Shown: positions 46,520-58,743 of the stretch, piece by piece
How the letters are laid out: each line of letters begins with the position of its first letter
Position numbering within the stretch: the first letter of the stretch is position 1
DNA from: Aphrophora alni
Lineage: Eukaryota; Arthropoda; Insecta; Hemiptera; Aphrophoridae
Reading direction: 5' to 3'
Assembly (NCBI GenBank): GCA_963513935.1
Contig: OY740769.1
Coordinates: forward strand, 107,177,762 to 107,241,761
DNA length: 64,000 nucleotides
Notes under the pieces: model-generated
Databases searched by the model: none
The model's input: only the letters and a program-made list of their open reading frames with translations
Told to the model about the DNA's origin: nothing
Position numbers and translations under genes: made by a program

Positions 46520-47496
46520 TACGGAGCATGTATAGTCAGTACTCTACAGAACACGTATAGTTATTACTCTACAGAACACATATAGTCAATACTCTACAGA
46601 ACACGTATAGTTACTACTCTACAAAACACGTATAGTTACTACTCTACAGAACACGTATAGTTACTATACTACGGAACACGTATAGTTAGTATTCTAGAGA
46701 ACACATATAGTTACCACTCTACGGAACACGTATAGTTAGTATTCTAGAGAACACGTATAGTTACTACTCCACAAAACACGTATAGTTAGTATTCTAGAGA
46801 ACACGTATAGTTACTACTCCACAGAACACGTATAGTTAGTATTCTAGAGAACACGTATAGTTAGTACTCCACAGGACACGTATAGTTACTATACTACGGA
46901 ACACGTATAGTTAGTATTCTAGAGAACACGTATAGTTACTACTCTACAGAACGCGTATAGTTAGTATTCTAGAGAACACGTACAGTTACTACTCCACAGA
47001 ACACGTATAGTTAGTATTCTAGAGAACACGTATAGTTAGTACTCTACAGAACACGTATAGTTACTATACTACGGAACACGTATAGTTAGTATTCTAGAGA
47101 ACACGTATAGTTACTACTCCACAGAACACGTATAGTTACTATTCTACGGAACAAATATATAGTTAGTATTCTAGAGAACACGTATAGTTACTACTCTACA
47201 AAATACGTATAGTTATTACTCTACGGAACACGTATAGTTAGTATTCTACGTAACACGTATAGTTACTATTCTACAGAATATGTATAGTTTCTACTCTAAG
47301 GAACACGTATAGTTATTATTTTACGGAGCACGTATAGTTAGTACTCTACATAACAAGTATAGTTACAACCTCACAGAGCACGTATAGTTACTACTCAACA
47401 GAACACGTATAGTTACTATTCTACAGAACGCGTATAGTTAGTATTCTACGCAACACGTATAGTTAGTATTCTACGGACCACGTATAGTTAGTACTT
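46520..47496. repeat. 25-bp minisatellite, about 40 units
   Basis: Unit consensus AGAACACGTATAGTTACTAC plus TCTAC. CACGTATAGTTA is the most constant part, and the remainder alternates between ACTAC-TCCACAG and GTATT-CTAGAG versions, giving a 50-bp higher-order pattern through the middle of the array (about 46680-47110). Edge units are more diverged than central ones, as expected from unequal exchange. Confidence 0.95.
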
Positions 47497-50400
47497 CCAC
47501 ACTCAACAAACAAAACCGTATTTAGTTTATCATCAGTCAATACTTACAATATAAAACCTATCAATACAATGAGTGATTGTACAATGAGGAGGTGATTGGT
47601 TGAAAATCGACAATTGAACTCTGGGTGCCGAATTTAAAGATTTCTTTCTTTAGCTCTGCTGTAATATAGACTCAGTATAGAGAAAGTTATTTTAGTGGTG
47701 AAAAAAAAAATCGATTGAGAGTTTGTAGTGAAAATATCATTTCCAGGACATAAAATTATAAAAGTGGGTTTTGTAATGATTATTTGTCATCTGTAGAGCC
47801 CAAACGGGTTCACTGATTTTGATAAAATTTGGTATAAAACTATATTTTGATTATATCTCAAGGTGTTTATTTCATTTTAAAGATAACTCAAAATTTGGGT
47901 GTAACTAACATAAGATCTCAACTCAAATTTTGTAGTAAAATCGACTCTAAGGATTGTGATCAAATTTTTCTAAAATATAATCTCTAAGGACCTAAACCAA
48001 ACTTAGTGGTCCCCATTATCCCCAAAATGACAGTTCGGGAGTCATCGGTTAAAAATTGAGAATAAACCCTGGGTAAAAGTTGGAATATCTGAAAATTGGC
48101 ACAAAATATTTCTATCAAATTTTGTTAAATATAAAGTATTGCAACCCAAACCAATGTGTATAAAAGCAAATAATAGGAAATTATGGCTTGTAAGTATTTA
48201 ATAAAATATCGAAATGAACGCTGACAGTTGACTTTTTTGGATATTTATTTTCAAATTTAATTTACTCGTGAATTGTATTTTTTTTTATTTGCTAATTAGA
48301 ATATGGTTCCGGCTCAATCTTCACATTTGACCAAACGCTTTATAGAAATAGCTTGTGCCGTTTATGAGATATTCAAACATTACAACGATATTCATAGTTT
48401 ATTTCCAATTTTTAACCGATAATCAGAAGCTGTTATTTTTGGGGCGGAGAGGAGGTGATAATATGTTTGCTATGATCTATAGAGACTACATGTTAGCAAA
48501 ATTTGATCAAAATCGTAAATTTAACTTGTGATAGCTTCCCCTAATGTTTTGGATGATTGGTATTAGTTTATGTGTTAAAATGTTTTATTAGTGTCTGTAA
48601 ACAGTTTTATTTTATGAATTTTGAAAGTTCTCCAAAGAAATTAAGTCAAGATAATAAATTATTTTACCAGGTTGAGAATTAAAGTCCAAATATAACTAAT
48701 ATAACGTCACGAATGAAAACTATTTGACGGATCACCAATCTCTTTATACATAACTAAACACGATAACGTATCTGTCGTCTCGGAAGCGAGGTTTTAATTT
48801 CAAAAGTTCTGATTGAGCAATGTTTTCAGATATAGGAATTTATAAATCAGCTGTTTCTTGAAGGTTTCCAACATACGTTACCATAGCAACCAATTTTACA
48901 AATTTAAATTACAGCTGATTCATTAGCATAACCATACAAAAATTTTGAGGTTAGGTTGACCTTTTCAAAAAATTTCATAACACAAACTCTCAGAGGGTCT
49001 ATTACACTTGACGATGATCTAGTTATTACTATGCAAACTAGAGTTCTTATGTTTCGCATACAATTCATAATGAAAATGTAATAACTAAGAAACTTATGTC
49101 ATTAAATAACGAGCTAATTAATTTGAGCCTATTTGACTTCTCTTCTTATACCGTGGGAATGTTGTGATAAACATCATAATTTCCTAGGGTGCAATTTAAC
49201 CCTACTATAGGTTTTAATTTTTGGGCGTAACGTGACAAACACTCCAACCCCTTACCCACAATGCTTTACTTTATTTATTTTCGTGATTACAATGTTCGGA
49301 TGACAAATTGTAAAAAAACATGAACACATGACGTGTATCGCTTTAAATTTATTTGCACGCCATGTTAAATAGTTATATCAATATTTATTACTGACCTACC
49401 TCTGTATAATCAAAAGATAGAAAACAAATTACTTGAATAAATTACTGCAGTTTTTTTTTAGTGAAATACGAGTATAATGATTAATTAATTAAACCAATGT
49501 GAAACCGCACATAATATAAAAACTACAGTTGGTGTGTAATAACTCGACGGTGGCCAGAGTTCATATTCATATTTTGCAAATTACTCGATAATATCACTTT
49601 TCAATATTTTGAGTTGTGTTATATTTTAGGACAGAGTCCAAGCTTAACTGGTTGGAAACATGCTTGGTGGTTAATACGATATAAATGGATACGAACTATA
49701 TTTTAGAATAATTTAACCAAAATACAATTTTTAATTAACAAAAATACTGCTTCGAAATATACAAGATACAAGTCAACATACCAAAATTGAATAAAGCTAA
49801 ATTTACAATTCAGTTCAGAGCATAACACATATTTTTTTACAGACAGACAGATAGACACTCGCGTGAAATTTTAATGGTACAGTAATTGGATTTTACCTAT
49901 AAACCCTAGTATGAGAAATCAATGAAAATGCAATCTTTCTTTTAACAGTTATTGAATTGTTTGTCTCACACCACACAAAAACTACTTATGAAACTTATAA
50001 GCTACACATTTCTCTTTTTGTTGTCAAATTAAGTTGTATCTTCATAAAAAAAACTATAATATACGATTTCGCACTGAATATTAATTTCAAATCTAAATAA
50101 TTGATTCCTTAGGATTTGTAGGCCCTCCCGTGTTTCTTTTGGGGGAGGGGGCATGATATGACGCTTAAAATTTGGCCTAGCGTAAACATAACATTTTGTG
50201 TGTGAAATAAACATATATATTCGTAATCAGAATAACTTCTAGTTTTATTTGATACCCCAAACATAATTTTCCACAAATAATCTTTCAATACGATAATTTT
50301 TACTTCTGTGGGACAATACAAAAAAGATATGTGGAAAGGTTGAAATATATCCCGGCTGTGTAGACTGGTACGACTGACAGACGGACGCGCATAGAATATA

Positions 50401-51307
50401 TCTGTCCTTGGACCCTAAAAGTGCAATAAACATTGCACACATTGCCACATAAAATCAAACCTTTAACTAAAAAAAAGCATTGAACAATTTATCTTCAAAA
50501 TATTAAAATTCAGAAGTTATTGTTTAAATATTGAAAATTAACTTCAGTCGTTTTGCGTATATTTCGAAATTCATAATAGCTATTTTGATAACTTTTGTTG
50601 ATAATTTAGAAAATACTAAAATGAACCTCCACAGCGGTTAATGTTCATTTTATTGATTTCAAATTATTTGTGGACTGTAATTTTCTTTTGCGTTGAGCTG
50701 ATACGTTAATTTAGTAAATTAATCTTTGTATATTAACAAAATTTGATCTGTTATAGCAAGTTTTAGACATAACGATTTGACTGAAATCGTTCGTAATTCC
50801 TTTTCGTTTTGACCGATTATTCTTCAGGAATTTTTGGTGAATTAACGACAGACACATTTATTTAGATTTTATCTTTGTGTAAGATTTAATCAAAACCGTT
50901 AAGGTCGATTTCATATTTCAATACTTTGGCAAGTTGTCTAAATTTTCAAGATACAATTTCGATACTTATGTCGACACTTTCAGACAGTATTGGAAAAAGT
51001 ACTGTTTTTTTGGAATCAGAAAAATCAGAACAAAAATTTGAAAATTGATTATATAAATAAATATATTTTTTCTAAAAAAAAAAGAAGATATTTTATATGT
51101 AGTTGTGAATAAATTGCTTCTGAAGTAGGCTACTGTATTAATTTATGACTTTTATATCCTGTCTCCAAAAAAAAAAGGTTTTCACATAGGGCTCGTCTTG
51201 ATAGTTTGATCCATAACAAAGATTTTTTCCTCGTTTTCCGACATCCAAAATAAAAATAGTAAATTGTTAAAATGAATGTTTCAATTTTATATATGTGTGT
51301 ATTTATA
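47497..51307. other. Non-coding AT-rich DNA with worn repeat-like text
   Basis: Phrases such as TTGATAAAATTTGGTA and TTGATCAAAATCGTAAATTT recur around 47.8-48.6 kb and look like remnants of an old dispersed repeat. The overlapping minus frames at 50029-50448 have no motif. No gene was recognised. Confidence 0.45.
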
Positions 51308-53227
51308 TGTGTGTATATGTTATATGTGTGTATTTATACACTGTTAAGATATAAAACAACTTATCTTTAAAGAACTAATTACCATATCGGAAACAAAATC
51401 TAGGTTAGTGACTAATACATGTTTTTGCAAACTAGTTAAAGCGATTGATAGGAGCTAATTATTTGCAAAGAAATTGCTGTTTTAGTGAATTTTTTAATTT
51501 TTTAATGTTATTTTGTAGAATTTATTTTTGATAATCAATTTAACAGTTCACCTATGATACTAACCGTTATAAAAATAAATTAAAATCTTAAACAATGTGT
51601 ATTTATCAGCCAATTTTAATGAAACATACTTGCATTGCTTGAGACATTAACTTCGAATTTGTCTGCAATCATAGGTGTAGTTATTAATTTTATTGGCTAA
51701 CATCCTATTATAGATTTTTATTGATTAGTTTTCTATTAAAAATAGTCCCAAGTTATCAACACATCATAGAAAAAAAAATAAGTAAGGACTGATTTTAATG
51801 AAACCAATATCAAATATGTTTCTTAGTTGATAACTATTTTTAAATTGTTGGTTCCTAACGCAACATAGACACATAGACACATAGAAACAACTATTGATTT
51901 AATTTTACTCCCCCTCCCCCAATTAGTCCGTCCTTTTATTTATAAAATCGAGGACCTATGAGCTCAATTAAAAAAAAAAGAATAATAATAATGATAATGA
52001 ACCTAAATGATCACATCAACACAATCACCTCATAATGAACATTTGTACCAAAAAATATAATAGAGATTGAAGTAACATAAGTAATTATAAGTGAGCCTAT
52101 TTCACAAAATTTGGCTTAAATTGTGTTAATTTACATGGTAGAAAAAATAAAGTTATGTTTTAGCAAGTCACAACTCAAAACGCACTCCTGTGTATGTAAT
52201 ATGTTTTGAATTAATAGTAATTTTGTTTTGTTTTAAAAAATATAATGATTGCACCTCCGTCATTACACACATAGAGTCATGCCCCATCCACGTTACGCGT
52301 TTTAAAAGTTAATTCAAATTTAAATTATTTACTAGTATCTATTGTTCAAAAATTCCTTGCCAACCGTCTAATATATATCAGGACTAAAGAAGTCAATGTT
52401 TGCTATATAGGGAAATTTTTCCTTTGAAAATTAAAAATTAAAATAGTTTAAATGGTTAGCACCATCGAGTGATATATTATGTTTTTATTAGTTAAGAAAT
52501 ATCAAGCAAACAGAAGGTTGATGTTGCACCTGTCTTAAACGGAAGCTTAAATCATTTCAAATAGTGTTTTAGCCTAATGTAGCCTAACTCTATATTTTTT
52601 ACCTAAGCGTGAAATAAATTTAATTATTGACAGCTAAATGAAAGAACAATAACTCATAATGTAGTTTTTATAATGGTCTGTTTTATTAGGACTAGTTGGG
52701 GGTTGTGACCCACATTGAAGTATTGATATTAGGGTAGAGGGGAAATACAAATTGCCACGTTTTGAATGCCATTATGGAACATATTTAATTGCAATGATTT
52801 AGAAGTGTTAATTTAATTTATTTGCAAAAAGCTTAGATTTATGAATATCAAAAAAGTCTTTAAAAGCGTAAAGGAATTTGAAGCATTGTTACTTTTGGGT
52901 TGTCATCATGGAATTTAATAGTGGCAATGTTCGATGAAAATTTGGTCGAATTAGATTAGGAACATATTTTCTTTTCTTTTTTTTGTTGCCTTCTTGTAAA
53001 CCGACAAAATTGTAGAATTTCAATAGTAAGTTATACTCGAGTAAAATCTTACGTTTATTAAAAATAAAACTTTTTTTTTAACGAAAGTGGATTTAAAGGA
53101 ACTAAAATATTTGGTTACTTTTTCAAAAATATGAAATTATGTAGAAATCTATCGGAATTTCGTTCATGTGAAAACTACACATACATACTTCGATCGTATG
53201 ATCATACATATGTACAAATATATATAT
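51308..53227 (+). repeat. Left 1.92-kb direct repeat flanking the Jockey LINE
   Basis: Matches 56784-58703 at a constant offset of 5476 bp. I saw one difference (C at 51388, T at 56864) and no net insertion or deletion. It holds no recognisable gene. Its right edge falls inside a short (AT)n run, exactly where the LINE begins. Confidence 0.92.
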
Positions 53228-53988
53228 TTGCATCCTTCATGCATCCTTCATGCCTAAAAGAAGATATCCTTGAAGATTTACAAAGTAAAGGATATAATAT
53301 TCTTGACGCAGTAAATATACTTAGGAGCGAAAAAGAGGAAAATAAAAAAGGTGAACAAGTTGTGGTTAGGCGAGGTCTTCCCTTGTTTATGTTAACCTTT
53401 GGTAACCAAGAAAGCGTGAAAAAAATATTTGAAATCCGTTCAGTACTTAGCATGGTAGTTAAAATCGAACCACTGAGGAGAAATACTAGGAGAATACCCC
53501 AGTGCAAACGGTGCCAAGGCTTTAATCACACTCAAGCCTATTGCCAGAAAGAACCTTGCTGTGTTAAATGTGCAGGTAAACATTTAACTAAAGAATGTCA
53601 CCTGAGTAGACTATCAGCCCCAATCTGCATTAATTGTAAGGGGGATCATCCAGCTAATTATAGAGGCTGTGAAGTAGCAACGGAGCTTCAAAAACGGCGA
53701 AATGCAATACAGAAATCACAAATTAAAAGAACCCAACAAACAACTAAATTTAACGTCCAAACACCAGTTGAAATTATTAGTCAAGACAAAACAACCACTT
53801 CGGGTAGGAGATCATATGCTGAAGCTTGTCAAAGTACTAATGAAAACTATTCAATCCCGCCAATAGGTGAAACTCTCGCACTAATACTTAGTAGGCTTGA
53901 TGAACAAACTGCACTAAACAAAACAATTTCTGATAGAATAAGGACATTAGAAAGTAATGTAAGCTTACTCAAGGTGAGGGAAAAATAA
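53228..53988 (+). CDS. Jockey ORF1 (gag-like), N-terminally truncated
   Basis: RNA-binding nucleocapsid-like protein of the LINE, which coats element RNA. The open frame extends back to an ATG at 53131, but the first ~32 codons are flanking DNA (they occur also in the right flank copy) and do not belong to the protein. From about residue 42 (SCLKEDILEDL) the frame matches the region preceding the gag zinc knuckles. Three knuckles follow: CKRCQGFNHTQAYC, CVKCAGKHLTKEC and CINCKGDHPANYRGC (about 53504-53675), then a basic and Gln/Thr-rich linker and a C-terminal coiled-coil-like segment LILSRLDEQTALNKTISDRI. The stop at 53986-53988 overlaps the open frame of ORF2. About half of a normal ORF1 is missing at the N-terminus. 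Confidence 0.88.
53230..53251 (+). repeat. 11-bp duplication at the LINE 5' junction
   Basis: GCATCCTTCAT occurs twice in tandem immediately inside the 5' end. Small duplications like this arise when RT slips or jumps as the 5' end is joined. Confidence 0.8.
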
Positions 53989-56648
53989 ATTTCAATCTGA
54001 AAATAGCCACTTGGAATGCTAATGGGCTCCTAAGCAAACTTCAGGAACTAGAAGTTTTTCTGATAAATGAAAACATTGATATTTGTTTAATTTCTGAAAC
54101 TCATTTTACAAATCAGTCTTACTGCAGACTTCATGGCTATAAAATTTATCACATGACTCATCCATCTAACAAGTCCAGAGGTGGGTCAGCTATAATAATT
54201 AAAAACTCTATTAAACATACAGAAGCTGCTGGAATTCAGGCTGAATCAATGCAAGTTACAAGTATTAGTATAACAACAAATAGTAAAATATTCAAAGTAG
54301 CAGCTATATACTGCCCACCACGACATAACCTTCAGAGACAGGACTTTGTGGATCTTTTTGGATCACTTGGCAATAATTTCATCGTGGGAGGAGACTTTAA
54401 TGCGAAGCATTCCTATTGGGGTTCAAGAGCAGTCAATCCAAAGGGGAGAATGTTGTATGATGCTGGAATGGAGGTGAAATGCAACTTTTATTCATCAGGT
54501 AGTCCATCTTACTGGCCATCAGACATGAATAAAACACCAGACATTTTAGATTTCTTCGCCATAAAAGGGCTGTCCAGGAACTATCTAAAGGTCACTGATT
54601 GCAACGATCTGTCCTCAGACCACACACCTGTAATCTTGAACCTGAGTCAAACTGTTATCTATAATGAAGTACCTCCTAGATTATGTACTAACAAAACAAA
54701 CTGGTATGGGTTTAGAACGAGGCTTGAGAGTCTCTTAAATCTTAAAGTACCACTTCAAACACCTGATCAGCTGGAAGATGAAGTAGACCAGTTCATCAGA
54801 AGTGTGCATAGATCGGCATGGGAAAATACACCTCAATACGATGAGATTAGACATAACACTGGTAACCTGCCAATGGACATACGTGAGATGGTAATTGAAA
54901 AGAGAAAAGCCAGAAAAAAGTGGCAACTAAGTCGCTCTCCTGAGGATAAAAATTTATTAAATAGACTCAGTAACAGGCTAAAAGAAAAGATTCGGGATGC
55001 TAAAAATGTTTCTATTTCTACTTATCTTCAAGGCTTGACAGCAGAGAAAGATACAGACTATTCTCTATGGAAAGCTGCAAAAAGTGTCAAGAGACCCATG
55101 AGACAAACACCCCCCTTAAGAAGATGTAACAACGAATGGGCTAGAAATGACAGAGAAAAATCGGAAATATTTGCGAAGTATTTGGAAGAAACTTTTCAGC
55201 CATTCCCGAATCAAGGTGTTGATTTGAATTTTGTATATGATCACAGAAATGACGAAATAACAATTAAGCCTGCATCCTTAAAAGAACTTAGTGAAGTTAT
55301 CTCGAAATTAAATATTAAAAAGGCTCCTGGATATGACATAATTACGGGACAAGTATTAAAACAACTACCGAAAACAGCTACTCTTAAATTGCTGTTTCTT
55401 ATAAATGCTTCTTTCAGGTTACAATATGTACCAAGGCAATGGAAAGTAGCCGAGGTTATTATGATTCATAAGGATGGTAAAGACCCAACCGATAAGAGCT
55501 CTTACAGGCCTATTTCGTTATTGCCAATAATATCTAAGATTTTTGAAAAGTTGCTGCTTAAACGTCTACAACCAATAATAGAGGAAAAAGGATTGATTCC
55601 TAATCACCAGTTTGGTTTCAGGAATAAACATTCTACAATTGACCAGATACATAGAATAACAAATATTATTGAGGCTGCATTGGAAAACAGGAAAATATGC
55701 TCAAGTGTCTTCCTCGATGTATCACAAGCCTTCGATAAGGTGTGGCATGAGGGTTTGATATACAAACTCCAAAAAGACTTCCCAATTTGGGTGTCCAAGA
55801 TCTTGACATCGTATCTGACAGACAGACTCTTTAGGGTTAAACATGGAAACGAATACTCGGAATTTAAAGAGATCTCTGCAGGAGTACCTCAGGGAAGTGT
55901 CCTTGGACCTACCCTGTACTTGCTCTTCACAAGGGACTTACCACAGGGGAAGGAAACAACAACAGCTACTTTCGCCGATGATACATGTATTATGGCATCA
56001 GCGGATACAATAGAGGAATCAACCATGAAACTACAAGATACCGTAGACAGGGTTAGTGCTTGGACGAAGAAATGGCGCATGAAATTGAATGAGACTAAGT
56101 CAACTCAAGTTAATTTTACAAATAAAAAAATCAATTCAATGCCTATTTTTCTTAATTCTAGGATAGTACCATGTCGAAATGAAGTAAAGTATCTTGGTAT
56201 GATATTGGATACTAGACTAAATTGGAAGACACATATAAAAAAAAAGAAATTGGAGCTTGACCTTAAATATAGGAAAATGTATTGGCTACTTGGCCGAAGA
56301 TCCGAATTAGATACCTGCAATAAGCTATTGTTGTATAAGCAAATTCTGAGACCTGTGTGGACATACGGGATACAGTTGTGGGGTTGCACTAAAAAGACCA
56401 ACATTCAAGCTATACAAACATTCCAGAATAAGGTTTTGCGAGCAGCTATTGGTGCTCCATGGTACATCAGGAATGATAATATCCATAGAGATCTTCGTAT
56501 GGAAACTGTCGAAGAAGTAATCAGGACTACTGCAGTTAGACACGCTAGGAGACTATGGAGTCATGTCAACTCCGAGATGCTAGAACTAAATAGTAGTGAT
56601 GTTGTGAGGAGGCTTAAACGAAGAAAGCCTTTGGACCTGGTAATGTGA
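53958..56648 (+). CDS. Jockey ORF2: endonuclease and reverse transcriptase
   Basis: Makes the target nick and copies the element RNA at the nick. The frame is open from 53958 to the TGA at 56646-56648. The first ATG is at 54153, but that would cut off the start of the endonuclease (KIATWNANGLL at about 54000; ICLISETHF), so the true start lies upstream and may need re-initiation or a -1 shift at the ORF1 stop. Endonuclease: GGSAIIIKNS, FIVGGDFNAKHSYWGSR (Mg site), DILDFF, LSSDHTPVIL. RT: KKAPGYDIITGQVL, YRPISLLPIISKIFEKLL, NHQFGFRNKHSTIDQIHRI, SVFLDVSQAFDKVWH, GVPQGSVLGPTLYLLF, TATFADDTCIMA (catalytic Asp pair near 55979), VKYLGMILDTRLNWK. C-terminal thumb: LRPVWTYGIQLWGCTKKTNI. There is no RNase H. 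About 890 residues, full length for Jockey. Confidence 0.95.
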   Translation, partial: CKLTQGEGKINFNLKIATWNANGLLSKLQELEVFLINENIDICLISETHFTNQSYCRLHGYKIYHMTHPSNKSRGGSAIIIKNSIKHTEAAGIQAESMQVTSISITTNSKIFKVAAIYCPPRHNLQRQDFVDLFGSLGNNFIVGGDFNAKHSYWGSRAVNPKGRMLYDAGMEVKCNFYSSGSPSYWPSDMNKTPDILDFFAIKGLSRNYLKVTDCNDLSSDHTPVILNLSQTVIYNEVPPRLCTNKTNWYGFRTRLESLLNLKVPLQTPDQLEDEVDQFIRSVHRSAWENTPQYDEIRHNTGNLPMDIREMVIEKRKARKKWQLSRSPEDKNLLNRLSNRLKEKIRDAKNVSISTYLQGLTAEKDTDYSLWKAAKSVKRPMRQTPPLRRCNNEWARNDREKSEIFAKYLEETFQPFPNQGVDLNFVYDHRNDEITIKPASLKELSEVISKLNIKKAPGYDIITGQVLKQLPKTATLKLLFLINASFRLQYVPRQWKVAEVIMIHKDGKDPTDKSSYRPISLLPIISKIFEKLLLKRLQPIIEEKGLIPNHQFGFRNKHSTIDQIHRITNIIEAALENRKICSSVFLDVSQAFDKVWHEGLIYKLQKDFPIWVSKILTSYLTDRLFRVKHGNEYSEFKEISAGVPQGSVLGPTLYLLFTRDLPQGKETTTATFADDTCIMASADTIEESTMKLQDTVDRVSAWTKKWRMKLNETKSTQVNFTNKKINSMPIFLNSRIVPCRNEVKYLGMILDTRLNWKTHIKKKKLELDLKYRKMYWLLGRRSELDTCNKLLLYKQILRPVWTYGIQLWGCTKKTNIQAIQTFQNKVLRAAIGAPWYIRNDNIHRDLRMETVEEVIRTTAVRHARRLWSHVNSEMLELNSSDVVRRLKRRKPLDLVM

Positions 56649-56740
56649 TCGTTTATTCAGTGGAATAGATTGTTTTGTTTAACGTTATTATATTGAAATG
56701 AATACTACTAGATAAGGTCATAAAAACTTAGTTGTAGTTG

Positions 56741-56753
<13 letters not shown>

Positions 56754-56783
<30 letters not shown>
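56754..56783 (+). other. Poly-A tail of the LINE
   Basis: Uninterrupted run of about 30 A after AATAAATAAATT; it marks the 3' end of the insertion and touches the right direct repeat. Confidence 0.95.
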
Positions 56784-56785
<2 letters not shown>

Positions 56786-58689
56786 TGTGTATATGTTATA
56801 TGTGTGTATTTATACACTGTTAAGATATAAAACAACTTATCTTTAAAGAACTAATTACCATATTGGAAACAAAATCTAGGTTAGTGACTAATACATGTTT
56901 TTGCAAACTAGTTAAAGCGATTGATAGGAGCTAATTATTTGCAAAGAAATTGCTGTTTTAGTGAATTTTTTAATTTTTTAATGTTATTTTGTAGAATTTA
57001 TTTTTGATAATCAATTTAACAGTTCACCTATGATACTAACCGTTATAAAAATAAATTAAAATCTTAAACAATGTGTATTTATCAGCCAATTTTAATGAAA
57101 CATACTTGCATTGCTTGAGACATTAACTTCGAATTTGTCTGCAATCATAGGTGTAGTTATTAATTTTATTGGCTAACATCCTATTATAGATTTTTATTGA
57201 TTAGTTTTCTATTAAAAATAGTCCCAAGTTATCAACACATCATAGAAAAAAAAATAAGTAAGGACTGATTTTAATGAAACCAATATCAAATATGTTTCTT
57301 AGTTGATAACTATTTTTAAATTGTTGGTTCCTAACGCAACATAGACACATAGACACATAGAAACAACTATTGATTTAATTTTACTCCCCCTCCCCCAATT
57401 AGTCCGTCCTTTTATTTATAAAATCGAGGACCTATGAGCTCAATTAAAAAAAAAAGAATAATAATAATGATAATGAACCTAAATGATCACATCAACACAA
57501 TCACCTCATAATGAACATTTGTACCAAAAAATATAATAGAGATTGAAGTAACATAAGTAATTATAAGTGAGCCTATTTCACAAAATTTGGCTTAAATTGT
57601 GTTAATTTACATGGTAGAAAAAATAAAGTTATGTTTTAGCAAGTCACAACTCAAAACGCACTCCTGTGTATGTAATATGTTTTGAATTAATAGTAATTTT
57701 GTTTTGTTTTAAAAAATATAATGATTGCACCTCCGTCATTACACACATAGAGTCATGCCCCATCCACGTTACGCGTTTTAAAAGTTAATTCAAATTTAAA
57801 TTATTTACTAGTATCTATTGTTCAAAAATTCCTTGCCAACCGTCTAATATATATCAGGACTAAAGAAGTCAATGTTTGCTATATAGGGAAATTTTTCCTT
57901 TGAAAATTAAAAATTAAAATAGTTTAAATGGTTAGCACCATCGAGTGATATATTATGTTTTTATTAGTTAAGAAATATCAAGCAAACAGAAGGTTGATGT
58001 TGCACCTGTCTTAAACGGAAGCTTAAATCATTTCAAATAGTGTTTTAGCCTAATGTAGCCTAACTCTATATTTTTTACCTAAGCGTGAAATAAATTTAAT
58101 TATTGACAGCTAAATGAAAGAACAATAACTCATAATGTAGTTTTTATAATGGTCTGTTTTATTAGGACTAGTTGGGGGTTGTGACCCACATTGAAGTATT
58201 GATATTAGGGTAGAGGGGAAATACAAATTGCCACGTTTTGAATGCCATTATGGAACATATTTAATTGCAATGATTTAGAAGTGTTAATTTAATTTATTTG
58301 CAAAAAGCTTAGATTTATGAATATCAAAAAAGTCTTTAAAAGCGTAAAGGAATTTGAAGCATTGTTACTTTTGGGTTGTCATCATGGAATTTAATAGTGG
58401 CAATGTTCGATGAAAATTTGGTCGAATTAGATTAGGAACATATTTTCTTTTCTTTTTTTTGTTGCCTTCTTGTAAACCGACAAAATTGTAGAATTTCAAT
58501 AGTAAGTTATACTCGAGTAAAATCTTACGTTTATTAAAAATAAAACTTTTTTTTTAACGAAAGTGGATTTAAAGGAACTAAAATATTTGGTTACTTTTTC
58601 AAAAATATGAAATTATGTAGAAATCTATCGGAATTTCGTTCATGTGAAAACTACACATACATACTTCGATCGTATGATCATACATATGT

Positions 58690-58703
<14 letters not shown>
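56784..58703 (+). repeat. Right 1.92-kb direct repeat flanking the Jockey LINE
   Basis: Copy of 51308-53227. It begins immediately after the poly-A tail and continues unbroken into a long (TA)n tract, which the left copy lacks because the LINE sits there. Confidence 0.92.

Positions 58704-58742
<39 letters not shown>
58694..58742. repeat. (TA)n microsatellite
   Basis: About 24 TA units; it contains the LINE insertion point as judged from the left copy. Confidence 0.95.

Positions 58743-58743
<1 letters not shown>

Larger units (their letters stand above)
53228..56783 (+). mobile_element. Young 5'-truncated Jockey-clade LINE
   Basis: Non-LTR retrotransposon copy of 3556 bp. It contains the C-terminal part of ORF1, a complete ORF2 with endonuclease and RT, a short 3' untranslated region with AATAAATAAA, and a poly-A tail (about 56754-56783). 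The 5' end lacks the promoter and the first part of ORF1. No frameshift or stop interrupts ORF2, so the insertion is recent. It is flanked by the 1.92-kb direct repeats. Lack of an RNase H domain and three zinc knuckles in ORF1 fit the Jockey clade. Confidence 0.92.

Noticed and set aside
46520..47496. CRISPR array
   Set aside because: Units are directly adjacent with no unique spacers, so it is a minisatellite in eukaryotic DNA.
53131..53227. First 32 codons of the apparent 285-residue ORF1 protein
   Set aside because: The same DNA occurs in the right flank copy at 58607-58703, so it is target sequence read through by chance and not part of the LINE protein.
51308..58703. Reading the 1.92-kb repeats as LTRs of a second LTR element
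   Set aside because: No primer site or polypurine tract is present, the ends are not TG...CA on both sides, and the interior is a LINE with a poly-A tail touching the right repeat.
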